Under the pieces are notes generated by a model. It saw only the letters and a program-made list of their open reading frames with translations, was not told the DNA's origin and made no database searches. Positions 45,393 to 58,319 of a stretch of DNA of 64,000 nucleotides are shown here, piece by piece; within the stretch, counting starts at the first letter, position 1, and the number at the start of each line of letters is the position of its first letter. Origin of the DNA: Begonia masoniana (Eukaryota; Streptophyta; Magnoliopsida; Cucurbitales; Begoniaceae); NCBI GenBank assembly GCA_022432975.1, contig CM039510.1:10198414-10262413 (forward strand), read 5' to 3'. The translations under genes and the position numbers were made by a program.

Positions 45393-47439
45393 TGTAGCAC
45401 TCGGTTCCTATTAAACCAAATTTAATTTATCAAATTATGATGTACTAATTTTTGAAGAATTTGGAGAAAAAGTGATTAGGTTAGTTAATGAGTATACGAG
45501 GGCAAAAAGGTAATTAGATATTAAAAGTGGATAACGTATTTAAGGAAAGAGGTTTTGGGTTTAATGCACTGTAGCCGCCATTCTGTTTATCCCTCTCTCT
45601 CTCGGCCATCAGTTCTCTAGCAGGAACCTTTAGGCGATTCCCCTGCCCAATTTTTTCCTTCAACCAAGGTAAGTTTTGATTCGATTACTTGCTGCTTTAG
45701 TGTCTAGGTAACTGATGGATGACAATGTATGCGTTTTAGAAGCGCTGTGAGTGAGGGATGGGATTTGGGGTTTAGAGAGGAATAGGGAATGGTGAAGAAA
45801 AGAACTCCCAAGACTAGCCCCTTAGATTTTCGAATGTTTAGAATGAAGTTTAAGTAATGCTGTGCTTATGTTTTAGGTGAGCCAGCTCTTGGAATATCCT
45901 GCAACCAGGAACCTCTCAGGAAGCCAAGTAAGTGAAGTATTGTGTGTGCCTTTGGGCCTACATCACAAAACAGTAGGTTTATGCATGTTTGAGTGTTTTC
46001 TTTATGTCATGCATCAAGTTTTTGAACAAATACGAAAATGAATTTATATGAAATGTTATGGCAAGGTATGAACAGATTGAAACAGATTAGCTATTAAGGG
46101 AAGTAATCCGTTTCTTAATCGAGTAGAGGATTTATTACTTTAGGAGAACTGATCCCACTCCCAATAGAATTGAGGGATCAGATCAGCTGTTAAGGGAACT
46201 AATCTGCCCCTTAATTGAGAAGAGGATGTATGACTTTGGGAAAATTGATTCACCTCCCAATGGAACCAAGGGATCATATCAGTGAATGAACGAAATTGTA
46301 ACTGAGTTGTGAAAGTAGAAACTACATGATTAGGATTTATGTTTCAGTATTCCATTTCATTTGCTTTACTTATTTAGCATTAGGCTAATAGGTGAGTTTT
46401 GTGATGTAGGTGTGGGGGTAACTACTGGAGAATTCTCTGAATTTACTGAGGAATAGGCGAAGCTGTTGGAGCACATTCTTGCCACGGTTTGGTGTTCTGA
46501 TGAGGCGGTTTAACACTTGTCTGTAGGTGAAGTTTCAGTAGTTATTTGATGTTTTGATACCCTTGGAAATTTCTTCTCTGCCAAATAAAACGTGATTTAA
46601 ATGTAGTTGGAGTTTGTTATTTCCAAAGTTATGTCGAGGATACAGATGTTGTTCTTTTGTTAATGGTTATTTGTTGAATGTCAGACGTTATTTAGGGTCA
46701 GGTTGTTTTGAATGCTTTGAGTGAAGTTTGTAAGTTCAACCATTGGTAAATGAAGTTCACCGGTGGATGTGAGATAAAGTCGATCGGATGAAGGAAATCA
46801 TCCGACTGACATCACCGGTGGATGTGAGATAAAATCGATCGGATGAAGGAAATCATCCGGCTGACGTCACCGGTGGATGCGAGATTTAGTCTTTCGGGTG
46901 AAGGAAATCATCCGGCTGACGTCATCAGTAGATGTAGGAAGACTTTTGTCGTCTTATGACCGGTGGTTGCGAGCAATGGGTTTTTGTCACTTAGTGACCG
47001 GGCGATGTATTCAGTTTTGTTTTGTCTTGTGAAGGAAAAATGGACTTTGTCGTTTAGTCACCGGTGGACGTCGTTTGTTAAATCCACCGGATTACGTAGC
47101 CAAAGTTTTTTCGTTTTGTCACCAGAAGAAGCCTTCTGTTTTCTGTTTCAGTCTCTTCCGTTGACTTTGCTCAGCGGCAGATACGCTTGACTTCTGTAAC
47201 TTTTCAAGTATTTCACGATTAAACCTTTACTTTCTTTGGTCGATTATTTCTTAATATTCCAACCGATTATTCAAACATTGTTTTTATAGTTTGTTTAACT
47301 CTATTTTTGCTTAAATGATTTCCGCTGCAAGTCTTTAAATGTTTTGAAGTTTTAGAAAATGTCAAATTTTGACTTTCGAGCGATGTTTTAAATTTAGTCC
47401 AAAGTTTCTTAGTTATGTTCGAGCTATGAGTAACGAACT
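45393..47439 (+). mobile_element. LTR 'L8', interrupted at its end by L9
   Basis: Starts TGTAGCACTCGG. TATA (GTATTTAAGG at ~45537), splice-like AAGCCAA/GTAAGTGAAG (about 45923), hairpin units near 46090 and 46190, three diverged 57-bp units with CACCGGTGGATG...GCTGACGTCA (46755-46935) and the common U5-like tail up to GTAACGAAC. Normal LTRs continue ~35 bp to GTTACA, so the very end is missing, displaced by L9. Confidence 0.8.
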
Positions 47440-48597
47440 TGTAACACCCGATTCAACAAGGTGACTTCCTAACTGTATTAACGGTCATGAATATTCAATC
47501 TTCACGGTTTAGAGTTTTATGTCAAGCTTAATTAATTACATGTGGATTTAAACTAGGTTGAGTGACAAAGTTGTAATAATGGAGGATTGAGACCAGTATT
47601 TAAAGAAAAAGGAAAGGATTCAAACCTCATTTAAACCACTGTAGCCGTCATCTCTTACTCTCGGCGATTTCCCCTCCCGAGCTCTCGCTCTCTGTCAGCT
47701 GGAAATCCCTCCTTCGACGATCGGTTTCCTTGTTGCTTCTCGGCTACTTTGTGCTCGAGGTACGAGTTTGGCAATGTAGCTATCTTTTAGTCGTTAAGCT
47801 CTGTTTTCAGCTATATGTTGAAGTTCTGGATTCTTCAATGGCCGAGTATTAGTAAGGGTATTTTAAAATCTGAAAGTGGTAATGTCATTCCGAATCGATT
47901 TTGGACATTAAACAACCAACCCTGAGTTATCGCTAATCGAATCTGTCTGTTTTGGGTTTTGGATTTCAAACTGCACAGAAAACTATACTAAGGATTCGGG
48001 AGTGACTATAGCTATTAGATCCTAGGATGACTTGTGATTAGAACTAATAGGATTTTGTTTTAACTAGTGCAATGTAAATGTTTTAGGTGAAGAAGTTTGA
48101 AGAGAAAGGAGCTCAAATTGCTAAGGAGACCAGGTAAGTGAATGTATAGGTTTCTCGGTCATTAGGACCCTACATCAAAGGACGCTAGGTAGAAACTCAT
48201 ACGATGATTAGTAGTTCCTTATGTTACTGACTAGCATTTATGTTGATGATTAGTTCAATGGTAAGGTTCCATGTTGGATAGTGCTCTGTTCTGTAGCTTG
48301 ATGATTTAAGAATTACCATGTACATGCATCATGACTATTTTATGCATATGAAAATATTTTAAGAGCAGGGTTTTCCCATGAATAAAATAAGATAACGAAG
48401 TAAATCTTATGCAATGTGAATTAAGTGAGGGTTGGAGGCGGTTTGACGTATGTCACTGTCCAAAAGGAAGGACCATGATTACGACTCTCAAGGGATTATG
48501 TACACTCTCACTGTCAACCCCCTTTACCGGCACAAATCCTCTCTTAATTCACACAACATGAATGAAAAATATGATTGATGAATACGAATGATGAATA
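47440..48597 (+). mobile_element. LTR 'L9', left half
   Basis: Starts TGTAACACCCG at 47440. TATA-like GTATTTAAAG (47598), splice-like TTTTAG/GTGAAGAAG (about 48087) and GAGACCAG/GTAAGTGAA (about 48134). Interrupted by the full gypsy element after GAATA (48593-48597). Continues at 61117. Confidence 0.85.
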
Positions 48598-51500
48598 TGT
48601 AATACCCGGTTCTATCAAACCGTTTCTCTATTCCTTTTAAACAAATGGCACAATTTATATGGCAATATTAAATGTAGGGTTAGTGGATGACTAGGCAAGA
48701 GCATAAGGGTAATTAGAAATTCAAAGGTGGATAACGTATTTAAGGAAACTATTAATGAAGTAGCCGCCACTGTTTATTTCATTTCCTCTCCATTCTCAGC
48801 TCCTCAGCTTAGCAGAGCGCGATAGGAGACCCCCCTTCGACTTCCTCCAGCGATTTCCTCTGAACTTGGTGAGTTTTGCTTCTATTTCTTGTTACATTGT
48901 ATCTATCGTTGGTAGGAGGGATGTTAAATGAGGTTTTGAGAAAGCGGTAAGCGAGTGGTGATTTCGGTTTAAGTTGAAATCGGGAATGCACAATGACTAG
49001 AGTTCCCAAAACAGTTTCCCTTAGATTTCTAGTGGTTTAGAATGAAGATTAGAGGAAATTTAATGTATGCTCTGTCTATGGTTTTAGGTTTGAGTAATAC
49101 CCGAAGTAGCTTGCAACCAAGTTTTTCCAGGAGACCAGGTAAGTAGAGTTTGCATGTGCCTTCGGGCCTACATCACAAAACAGTAGGATTTGTGTGTGCA
49201 TGAATGAATGTTTCTTTTCAGTTGCCATGCATCATATTTTGAAAGAAAACGAAAATGAATTTACACGAAGTAGCATGGTGAGATGTGAACAGATTGTGAC
49301 AGTATACTTTTAAGGGAATTAATCCGCCCCTTAAATCGTACATATGGATTTATACCCTGGGAAAACTGATCCACCTCCCATTGTATCAGGGATCATCAGT
49401 ATACTTTTAAGGGAATTAATCTGCCCCTTAAATCGTACATATGGATTTATACCCTGGGAAAACTGATCCACCTCCCATTGTATCAGGGATCATCAGTATA
49501 CTTTTAAGGGAATTAATCCGCCCCTTAAATCGTACATATGGATTTATACCCTGGGAAAACTGATCCACCTCCCATTGTATCAGGGATCATCAGTATACTT
49601 TTAAGGGAATTAATCCGCCCCTTAAATCGTACATATGGATTTATACCCTGGGAAAACTGATCCACCTCCCATTGTATCAGGGATCATCAGTATACTTTTA
49701 AGGGAATTAATCCGCCCCTTAAATCGTACATATGGATTTATACCCTGGGAAAACTGATCCACCTCCCATTGTATCAGGGATCATCAGTATACTTTTAAGG
49801 GAATTAATCCGCCCCTTAAATCGTACATATGGATTTATACCCTGGGAAAACTGATCCACCTCCCATTGTATCAGGGATCATCAGTATACTTTTAAGGGAA
49901 TTAATCCGCCCCTTAAATCGTACATATGGATTTATACCCTGGGAAAACTGATCCACCTCCCATTGTATCAGGGATCATCAGTATACTTTTAAGGGAATTA
50001 ATCCGCCCCTTAAATCGTACATATGGATTTATACCCTGGGAAAACTGATCCACCTCCCATTGTATCAGGGATCATCAGTATACTTTTAAGGGAATTAATC
50101 CGCCCCTTAAATCGTACATATGGATTTATACCCTGGGAAAACTGATCCACCTCCCATTGTATCAGGGATCATCAGTATACTTTTAAGGGAATTAATCCGC
50201 CCCTTAAATCGTACATATGGATTTATACCCTGGGAAAACTGATCCACCTCCCATTGTATCAGGGATCATCAGTATACTTTTAAGGGAATTAATCCGCCCC
50301 TTAAATCGTACATATGGATTTATACCCTGGGAAAACTGATCCACCTCCCATTGTATCAGGGATCATCAGTATACTTTTAAGGGAATTAATCCGCCCCTTA
50401 AATCGTACATATGGATTTATACCCTGGGAAAACTGATCCACCTCCCATTGTATCAGGGATCATCAGTATACTTTTAAGGGAATTAATCCGCCCCTTAAAT
50501 CGTACATATGGATTTATACCCTGGGAAAACTGATCCACCTCCCATTGTATCAGGGATCATCAGTATACTTTTAAGGGAATTAATCCGCCCCTTAAATCGT
50601 ACATATGGATTTATACCCTGGGAAAACTGATCCACCTCCCATTGTATCAGGGATCATCAGTATACTTTTAAGGGAATTAATCCGCCCCTTAAATCGTACA
50701 TATGGATTTATACCCTGGGAAAACTGATCCACCTCCCATTGTATCAGGGATCATCAGTATACTTTTAAGGGAATTAATCCGCCCCTTAAATCGTACATAT
50801 GGATTTATACCCTGGGAAAACTGATCCACCTCCCATTGTATCAGGGATCATCAGTATACTTTTAAGGGAATTAATCCGCCCCTTAAATCGTACATATGGA
50901 TTTATACCCTGGGAAAACTGATCCACCTCCCATTGTATCAGGGACTGCATATTTTAGGATTTACATTCCAGTACACATTTCATTTCTAGCTTCACTTGCT
51001 TAGCATTAGGCTAATAGATGAGTTTTGTGATGTAGGTGAAGAGATTACTGCAGGTGAATTTCCCGTGTGCACAGATCAGTAGATGTGGTTGGAGGGGTAC
51101 ATTCATGCTCCGGTCTGGTAAACTGATGAGGCGGGTTAACTGGTGTCAGCGGTTGTGAAGGTCTAATTGATAATGATTCAATCTGAGTACATTGAGTTTT
51201 CATGACAGTAGTGGTAGCAACCTTTTGAATTAGTTTGGAGATTTCCTGACATTAGTGTTCGTTGGATTTTATTATTTACTGAATTTGAGCAATACAATGA
51301 TTTAAACTGCCTCTGAATGATGTTTTGGTAAAAGCTATCGGTGGATGTGTGTAGAAGTTATTGTTTTCTATCGGAGAAAGTTGTGTTGTTGTCTATCGGA
51401 AGATGCCTTAAGAAAAGTCATCGGATGATGTAGGTTAATTCTATCGAAAGATGCCTTAAGAATAGTCATCGGATGATGTCTCAGTAAAGTCACCGGTACA

Positions 51501-52182
51501 TGAGGTTTGTTCCATCGAAAGATGTAGGATTTGCCCTACCGGTATGAGTGGGTACTACGTTTGACGTTTAGTGATCGGCACATGCGTGCTGACGTCATCG
51601 GAAGATGTAGGTTTAAGTCTATTGGATGATGTCTCAGTAAACTCATCGGCAGATGCGAGCTGACGTCATCGGAAGATGTAGGTCTAAGTCCATCAGATGA
51701 TGTTTCAGTAAACTCATCGGCAGATGCGTGCTGACGTCATCGGAAGATGTAGAGTACATTTTGTCGTTTAGTCACCGGTAGGTACAGTCTACCGAGAGAT
51801 GTCCTTTGTTTTTCATTCGACTGACGTCATCGGCAGGAGTCTTCTATTTTGGTTGTTTTCTGCTTCTTCCGTTGACTTTATCAATCAGTAGATGTATTTG
51901 ACTTCTACGACTTCTCTAGTATTTCGCTGTTTAAACTAGAATTTTTAAATTGCCGATTGTTTCTTAACAATTCAACAGCGTTTCGTAGTTTTGTATAACT
52001 TCATTGTGGTTCAAATGATTTCCGCTGCAAACATTTAAATGTTTTGAAGTTTCTTTTTTTTAAAAAAAAAAAAGAAATGTTAAATTTAGACTTTCGAGAG
52101 AGTTTTAAATTTAGTCCAAGGTTTCTTAGTTATGTACGGCTTATGAGTAACAAACCAGGTTCAGAAAACTCGGGGCGTTACA
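48598..52182 (+). mobile_element. 5' LTR of the gypsy element (expanded, 3585 bp)
   Basis: TGTAATACCCGG...GGGGCGTTACA. TATA (GTATTTAAGG, ~48738), splice-like CTTG/GTGAGT (about 48868), TTTTAG/GTTTGAG (about 49085), GACCAG/GTAAGTAG (about 49139) and GATGTAG/GTGAAG (about 51035). It is 1.4 kb longer than the 3' LTR because the 97-bp array has 17 rather than two units; a ~50-bp piece after the array is also lost. Confidence 0.95.
49301..50943. repeat. 97-bp tandem array, 17 units, in the 5' LTR
   Basis: Exact 97-bp spacing: unit starts AGTATACTTTTAAGGGAATT, contains AATCCGCCCCTTAAATCGTA, a CATATGG box, and GGGAAAACTGATCCACCTCC, ending in CAGGGATCATC. The only noticeable variant is unit 2 (CTGCCCC). 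The array is homogeneous, hence very recent. Unit word TTTAAGGG...CCCCTTAAA can form a hairpin. Confidence 0.97.
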
Positions 52183-52337
52183 GTATGGTATCAGAGACAT
52201 TCAGTTAAACCGTTCAAAAGATTACTCATCAGTGCCAATCGTTGCATGGAAGTGCTCCAACAACTGTAAGTGTTTACGTTAACCTTAGCTATTAGGTATT
52301 TATGAACATATTTAACTTTATTCAGGAATTTAGCAAA
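52183..52337 (+). other. Leader of the gypsy element
   Basis: Between LTR and first ATG. Contains a possible short intron, ACAACT/GTAAGTGTTT (about 52263) to TTTATTCAG/GAATTT (about 52325). Inferred from splice-site shape only. Confidence 0.4.
52186..52198 (+). other. Primer binding site of the gypsy element
   Basis: TGGTATCAGAGAC, starting 3 nt after the LTR end; complementary to initiator tRNA-Met in the first 11 positions. Confidence 0.9.
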
Positions 52338-52765
52338 ATGGCTAGACGACCAGGAAGGCCGAGGATACCAAGAGAGATATCCAAGTCCAAGACGTGAGGA
52401 GGACTCTAGTGTAATCAGACAGCTGACAGAATTGATGCGTCAACAGACTGACATAGTGCGTCAACAGTCTGACCAGTTAGGTGTGTTGTTGAACCGAGAA
52501 GCACAAGGAAGTGCCAACTCGGGTTCTAGTGGTGAACATTCTGGAGATAGATTCAGGAGGCTAAGACCACCCACGTTTGATGGACAGTCAACTGATCCAG
52601 TTATTGCTGAATGATGGCTTAGAAAGATTGAAAGCATGTTTAGGTGTGCCAACATTGGAGAAGGAGAAAAAGTCACGTTGGCAACCTTTCATTTAGCTGG
52701 TGAAACTCAACTCTGGTGGGAAACAATAGAGACCACCACCGATGTTTTGACGATGCCCTGGTCAC
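52338..52765 (+). pseudogene. Gypsy Gag, N-terminal part, disrupted
   Basis: ATG at 52338 opens MARRPGRPRIP, but that frame stops within 20 codons; another frame then carries QTDIVRQQSDQLG, PPTFDGQSTDP and, beyond a TGA at about 52612, WLRKIESMF and LAGETQLWWE, the usual core of the Ty3 gag capsid domain. So there is a frameshift, a premature stop and then the L10 insertion after GTCAC. Gag makes the particle. Confidence 0.85.
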
Positions 52766-54826
52766 TGTAACACCCGGTTTCAATATAAATCAAAATAAGT
52801 TATTAAACGGAGGTATATAATCTTATGGTTTAAAATTGAGTGAAATGTTGATTAGGTTATTAAGAGACTAGGCAGGGGCAAGATGGTAATTGCGAATTTA
52901 TATTGTGGATAACGTATTTAAGGGAAGTGTTAATGAGGTAGCCGCCACTGTTTCATTTCATTTCCTCTTCCACTCTCAGCTCCTCAGCTTAGCAGAGCGC
53001 GATAGGAGACCCTCTTCGATCCCTCCAGCGATTTCCTCAGAACTAGGTAAGTTTTGCTTCCATTTCTTGCTACATTGTAACTGTCGAGGGTTGATAAATG
53101 AAGTTTTGAGAATGCGGTATGTGAGTGCTAGTTTCGGTTTATGAGTTGAATCGGGAATGCACTACGATTAGGGCTTCCAAACTATTTTCCTTAGCTTTCT
53201 GGGTAGCTAGAAGGAAGTTTGACGAAAGTTTAAATTAATGTTCGATTTGTGGAACTAGGTTTGCGCAAACTCCCTAGGGAGAGGTTTCAACAAGCTTCCC
53301 AGGAGACCAGGTAAGTGAAGTTTGCTTGTGCCTTCGGGCCTACATCACAAAACGTTAGGATTATGATTACTTGTGTGAATCTGTATTCTATGCATCATGT
53401 TTTAAGACATACGAAAATGAATTTGAATGCATGATTGGCATGGTAAGGATTGAACATATTGAAACAGTCATGAAAATCAGTTTCACTGTTAAGGGAATTA
53501 ATCCACCCCTTAATGAGACAGGGATGTATGTACTTTGGAAGAGCTGATCCAACTTCCAATTTAACAGGGGGATCTGAACAGGAGAATCAGTTTCACTGTT
53601 AAGGGAATTAATCCACCCCTTAATGAGACAGGGATGTATGTACTTTGGGAGAGTTGATCCAACTCCCAATTTCACAGGGGGATCTGAACAGAAACGAAGC
53701 ATGAGCAACTGAGTTGAGAAAGTAGAAATTGCATATTAGGAATTTATATTTCGTTGTTTCATTTCTTGTTGGCTTTACTTACTTAGCATTAGGCTAATAG
53801 ATGAGTTTTGTGATGTAGGTGTTGAGGACACTGCAGGTGAGTTTCCTGAGTGCACAGATGATTGATGTGGTTGGAGGAGTACATCCATGTCTCGGCTTGG
53901 TAAACTGTTGAGGCGGGCTAACTGGTGTCAGCAGATGTTGAGGTTTAGTTGACAATGATTTAGTCTGAGTAGGTCGAGTTTTCACGACAGTAGAGATTTT
54001 AGTATTTCGAATATATTTTGAATATTATCAATTCTAGCAACCTGTTGAGTTTTAAGAGTTGGTTTTTACTGGATTTGATTAATGGAATGGTTTGAATTGT
54101 CCTTGAAAGGTCTTGGAGAGGCAAGAAAAATTTCTGTCTGTAGTTAGAGTTGTGCCTGTTTTTCTATCGGATGATGTCGAGTGTTTTAGTCGCCCGTTGA
54201 TGTCGAGCTTTTGCTCGTCAGATATTAAGGGTTAAGTCATTCGGATGAGGAGATCATCCGGATGACGTCACCGGTTGATATAGAGAAAGTCGTTTGGATG
54301 AGGAGATCATCCAGCTGACGTCACCGGTGGATGTCCCTGTTAGACTGACCGGATGACTAAATTTATATTTTGTCGTTTAGTGACCGGTGGATGTCCCTGT
54401 TAGACTGACCGGATGACTAAATTTATATTTTGTCGTTTAGTGACCGGTGGATGCCCCTGTTAGACTGACCGGATGACTAAATTTATGTTTTGTCGTTTAG
54501 CGACCGGATGAAGCCTCCAAAAAGCCTTCTCCTTTTGTTGACTTTGTTCAAGCGGACGACGAGTTTGACTTTTATGATTTTTAAAGTATTTTCACGAGTT
54601 AAACCTTTGCTTCTTAATCGATTGTTTCTCAACATTTCCAACGTTTTTTTTATATGGTTTTTGGTTAGTTTTATTTTTGTTTAAACGATTTCCGCTGTGA
54701 GTTTACATGTTTTATCAAATGTCCAAATTTTGAATTTTGTACGAAGTTTTAAATTTGATCCAAGTTTTCTTAGTAATATTCGGGTTATGAGTAACAAACC
54801 GGGTTCAGAAAACTCGTGGTGTTACA
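52766..54826 (+). mobile_element. Solo LTR 'L10' nested in the gypsy gag
   Basis: TGTAACACCCGG...GTGGTGTTACA, 2061 bp, perfect TSD GTCAC at 52761-52765 and 54827-54831. TATA GTATTTAAGG (~52912), splice-like GACCAG/GTAAGTGAAG (about 53309), two hairpin units (about 53488 and 53607), three 60-bp units (54317-54500) like those of L1. It is younger than the gypsy insertion around it. Confidence 0.95.
54317..54500. repeat. 60-bp tandem array in L10
   Basis: Three units at exact 60-bp spacing: GTGACCGGTGGATGTCCCTG, TTAGACTGACCGGATGACTA and a TTTGTCGTTTA tail. Related to the 60-bp array of L1 but separately amplified. Confidence 0.9.
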
Positions 54827-57800
54827 GTCACGATTCAAAGACATTTTCTATGAGAAGTATTTCAACAGCACAGTCCAGACCGCGAAGAAGTTAGAATTTC
54901 TGAACCTGAAGCAGACCGGGTCTGTGGCCGAGTATAGTAGGCAGTTCGAGTCCCTGTCTAGGTTTGCTGGGCATTTTGCTCACAAAGACGAGGATAAGGT
55001 GTTCAAATTTGTGCATGGGCTGAAGCCAGAAATTTACCGAGGAGTTAAATTTTGTGGTATTAAAGGTTTGACATTAAGTGAGGTGGTGTCCACTGCTCTG
55101 GAAGTGGAAGAGGCTGAAGGGAAGTGTGCTGGACCAAAGGAGGCCCCGCAAAGGTTTAACCAGCCACACCAACAAAGGGGAACGAAGAGGCCAATTGAAG
55201 GCCAAAATAGCCAGGGAGCAGGAAGGAAAGTGCAGAATGTCAAGAATTTTCCCCAATGTCCAACATGTTTGAAGAATCACCCGGGGGAATGTAGGTGGAC
55301 TTCTAGAAGGTGTTTCAACTGTGAGGAGGTTGGACACTCATTTAAAGACTGCACTAAGCCCAGAGTCCTTCGATGCTTCAACTGTAACAAGCCGGGACAC
55401 ATTGTTAGAGACTGCCCAACGTCGAAGAGTGGCCCTGGTAGGATAAAGCCGAGAATATTTTCCATGGTAGAGTCAGGAGAGGAGGACCAGCCTGCTGTGG
55501 TGTCAGGTACTATATTGATCAACTCTGTACCTGCTTTTACTTTGATAGATTCGGGTGCAACACATTCTTTTATAGCCTCTGCTTTTGCTGATAAGCTAGA
55601 TGTACGGTTTGCTTCTTCTGAACATATGTTTAACGTAGCATTACCTTCTAGTGAGCGCATGCACTCTAACCAGGTGATGCTTGACAGTAATGTGTTAGTA
55701 AGGAATGTAAGTCTACCTGCTGATCTTATAATCATGGATATAATAGGATTTGATGTAATCCTAGGAATGGACTGGTTGTTTAAACATCACGCCACAATTG
55801 ATTGTAGAACTGGAGTAGTTAGCTTTCACCCCCCTGGTAAGTTGAAACATACCTTTCAAGCTTCAAATAAGAGTAAGGAAATGTCTGTGATGACTTCTAT
55901 TAACACTAGACCTTCCCTGTGTGGAGAGTATTTGTGCTTCTTAGCTAGCGTTCTAGACACACGGCTTGTGGAAAAAGCAAATCCTCAGAATGTCTTAATC
56001 GTTCAAGACTTCCCCGAAGTGTTTTTAGATGACCTTTCTGGTTTACCGCCAGATAGGGAAATTGAATTTGTTGTAGATATTTACCCTGGAGCCGAGCCTG
56101 TGTCTAAAAATCCATATAGATTAGCTCCAACTGAACTTAAGGAATTAAAGAAACAATTGGAGGATCTATTGGAGAAAGGGTTCATACGCCCAAGCTTTTC
56201 ACCGTGGGGCGCACCTGTCCTTTTTGTCAAGAAGAAAGATGGATCAATGCGTATGTGCATTGATTATAGAGAATTGAATAAGTTAACTGTCAAAAACAAA
56301 TACCCTTTGCCGAGAATTGATGACTTATTTGACCAGCTTAGGGGTGCAAGAGTTTTCTCTAAGATTGACCTTAGGTCCGGTTATTACCAGCTGAAGGTAA
56401 AATCTGAAGATATCCCAAAAACTGCCTTTCGCACAAGGTATGGACATTATGAGTTTTTGGTTATGTCTTTTGGTTTGACAAATGCACCAGCAGCCTTCAT
56501 GGATCTCATGAATAGGGTGTTTCACGAGTATTTGGACAAGTTTGTCATAGTGTTCATAGACGACATTCTGATCTATTCTAGAACTAAAGATGAGCATGCA
56601 AGACATTTGAGTTTGGTGTTAGGAGTACTTAGACAGCACCAGCTTTATGCTAAGTTTTCCAAGTGTGAGTTTTGGTTGGACAGAGTTCACTTTCTTGGTC
56701 ACGTGATCTCTGGAGATGGAATATCTGTCGATCCAGCCAAAGTTCGAGCGGTTAAGGAATGGCCTCAACCGAAGAATGCTACAGATACCAGGAGTTTTCT
56801 TGGTCTAGCAGGATATTATAGAAAGTTCATCGAAGGATTTTCAAAGATCGCTACACCCCTTACTAAGTTAACTAGGAAAAATGTGAAGTATATATGGACT
56901 GATGAATGTGAACATAGTTTCGTGACCTTGAAACAGAAACTAACCAATGCTCCAATTTTAACCCTTCTAGCTGAAGATGGTAAATTTTGTATTTATTGTG
57001 ATGCTTCCAAAATTGGTCTTGGTTGTGTGTTAATGCAGAATGGTAAAGTAATAGCTTATGCCTCTAGGCAGTTGAAAACACATGAGAAGAACTACCCTAC
57101 CCATGACTTAGAATTAGCTGCAGTTGTATTTGCACTTAAGATTTGGAGGCATTACTTGTATGGACAATCTTGTGAGATATTTTCAGATCATAAGAGCCTG
57201 AAGTATATCTTCACACAGAAGGAACTAAACATGAGGCAATGTCGGTGGTTGGAATTTGTAAAAGACTATGATTTTGAGATTAAATACCATCCCGGCAAAG
57301 CAAATGTCGTGGCTGATGCTTTGAGTAGAGTAACAACATCAACCCCATCTATGATTTTCAGTATGCCATTAGCTTTAGAGTCAGAATTCCAAAAATTTAA
57401 CCTAGAAGCAGTAACCAGTGTATCAGCTATACTATTAGCCATAACCTTAAAGCCTACCATTCTAGAGAAAATAAAGGAAGCTCAGACGAATGATGATGAG
57501 TGTAACAAGTACAAGTCAAGCATGAATTCTATGGACCAATCAGATTTTAACTATTCTGCTAATGGGATCCTCAAGTTTAGAAATAGGTGGTTTGTTCCAG
57601 CTATTAAGGAACTCCGTGATGAGATTCTTTCTGAAGCACACTCTTCCAGGTTCTCTGTTCACCCTGGAAGTACAAAGATGTACAGAGATCTTAAGCAACA
57701 CTACTGGTGGCCTAGTATGAAACGAAGCGTGGCAGAATATGTAGGATCATGTTTGTGTTGTCAACAGATTAAAGCCGAGCATCAGAGACCCTCAGGAACA

Positions 57801-58319
57801 TTGCAACCCTTACCAGTTCCTGAATGGAAATGGGAACAAATAACTATGGATTTTGTTATAGGATTACCAAGAACAAAAAAGGGACATGATGCAATCTGGG
57901 TAATAGTTGATCGTTTAGCCAAATCTGCTCACTTTCTGCCAATGAAGATAACATATTCGATGGATCAACTGGCCGAGTTATATGTGCACGAAGTTGTTAG
58001 ACTACATGGGGTTCCAAGCACCATAGTTTCAGACCGAGACTCCAAATTTACATCTAAGTTTTGGAAAAGTTTGCACAAGGCTATGGGAACACAGCTTAAT
58101 TTTAGCATAGCTTTCCACCCTCAAACAGATGGACAATCCGAGAGAACCATTCAGACCTTAGAAGATATGCTCCGAGCATGCATATTGGATTTCCAAGGAT
58201 CTTGGAGTAAATATTTACCATTGGTTGAGTTCTCATACAATAACAATTTTCAAGCAACAATAGGCATGGCTCCATACGAAGCATTATATGGACGAAAATA
58301 CAGGTCTCCTTTGTACTGA
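54827..58319 (+). pseudogene. Gypsy Gag (C-terminal) - Pol polyprotein
   Basis: One frame, about 1163 codons, after the L10 insertion (residue numbers below count from the first Met of the open frame, at 54816). Gag end with two CCHC knuckles (residues 166-179 and 187-200), aspartic protease (LIDSGAT, Asp245; then VILGMDWL), reverse transcriptase (about 440-620; FIDD 580-583), RNase H (DAS, Asp729; DALSR 834-838), integrase zinc-binding HHCC (His942, His949, Cys979, Cys982) and catalytic D1012, D1073, E1109 (D-D35-E). The frame ends in TGA at 58317-58319 where the following GD-region is expected; the downstream frame continues the integrase. Gag and pol are fused as one polyprotein. All catalytic residues remain, but the whole is inactive. 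Confidence 0.95.

Noticed and set aside
49301..50943. CRISPR-like regular array
   Set aside because: Units are contiguous 97-bp tandem copies with no variable spacers, in a plant LTR.
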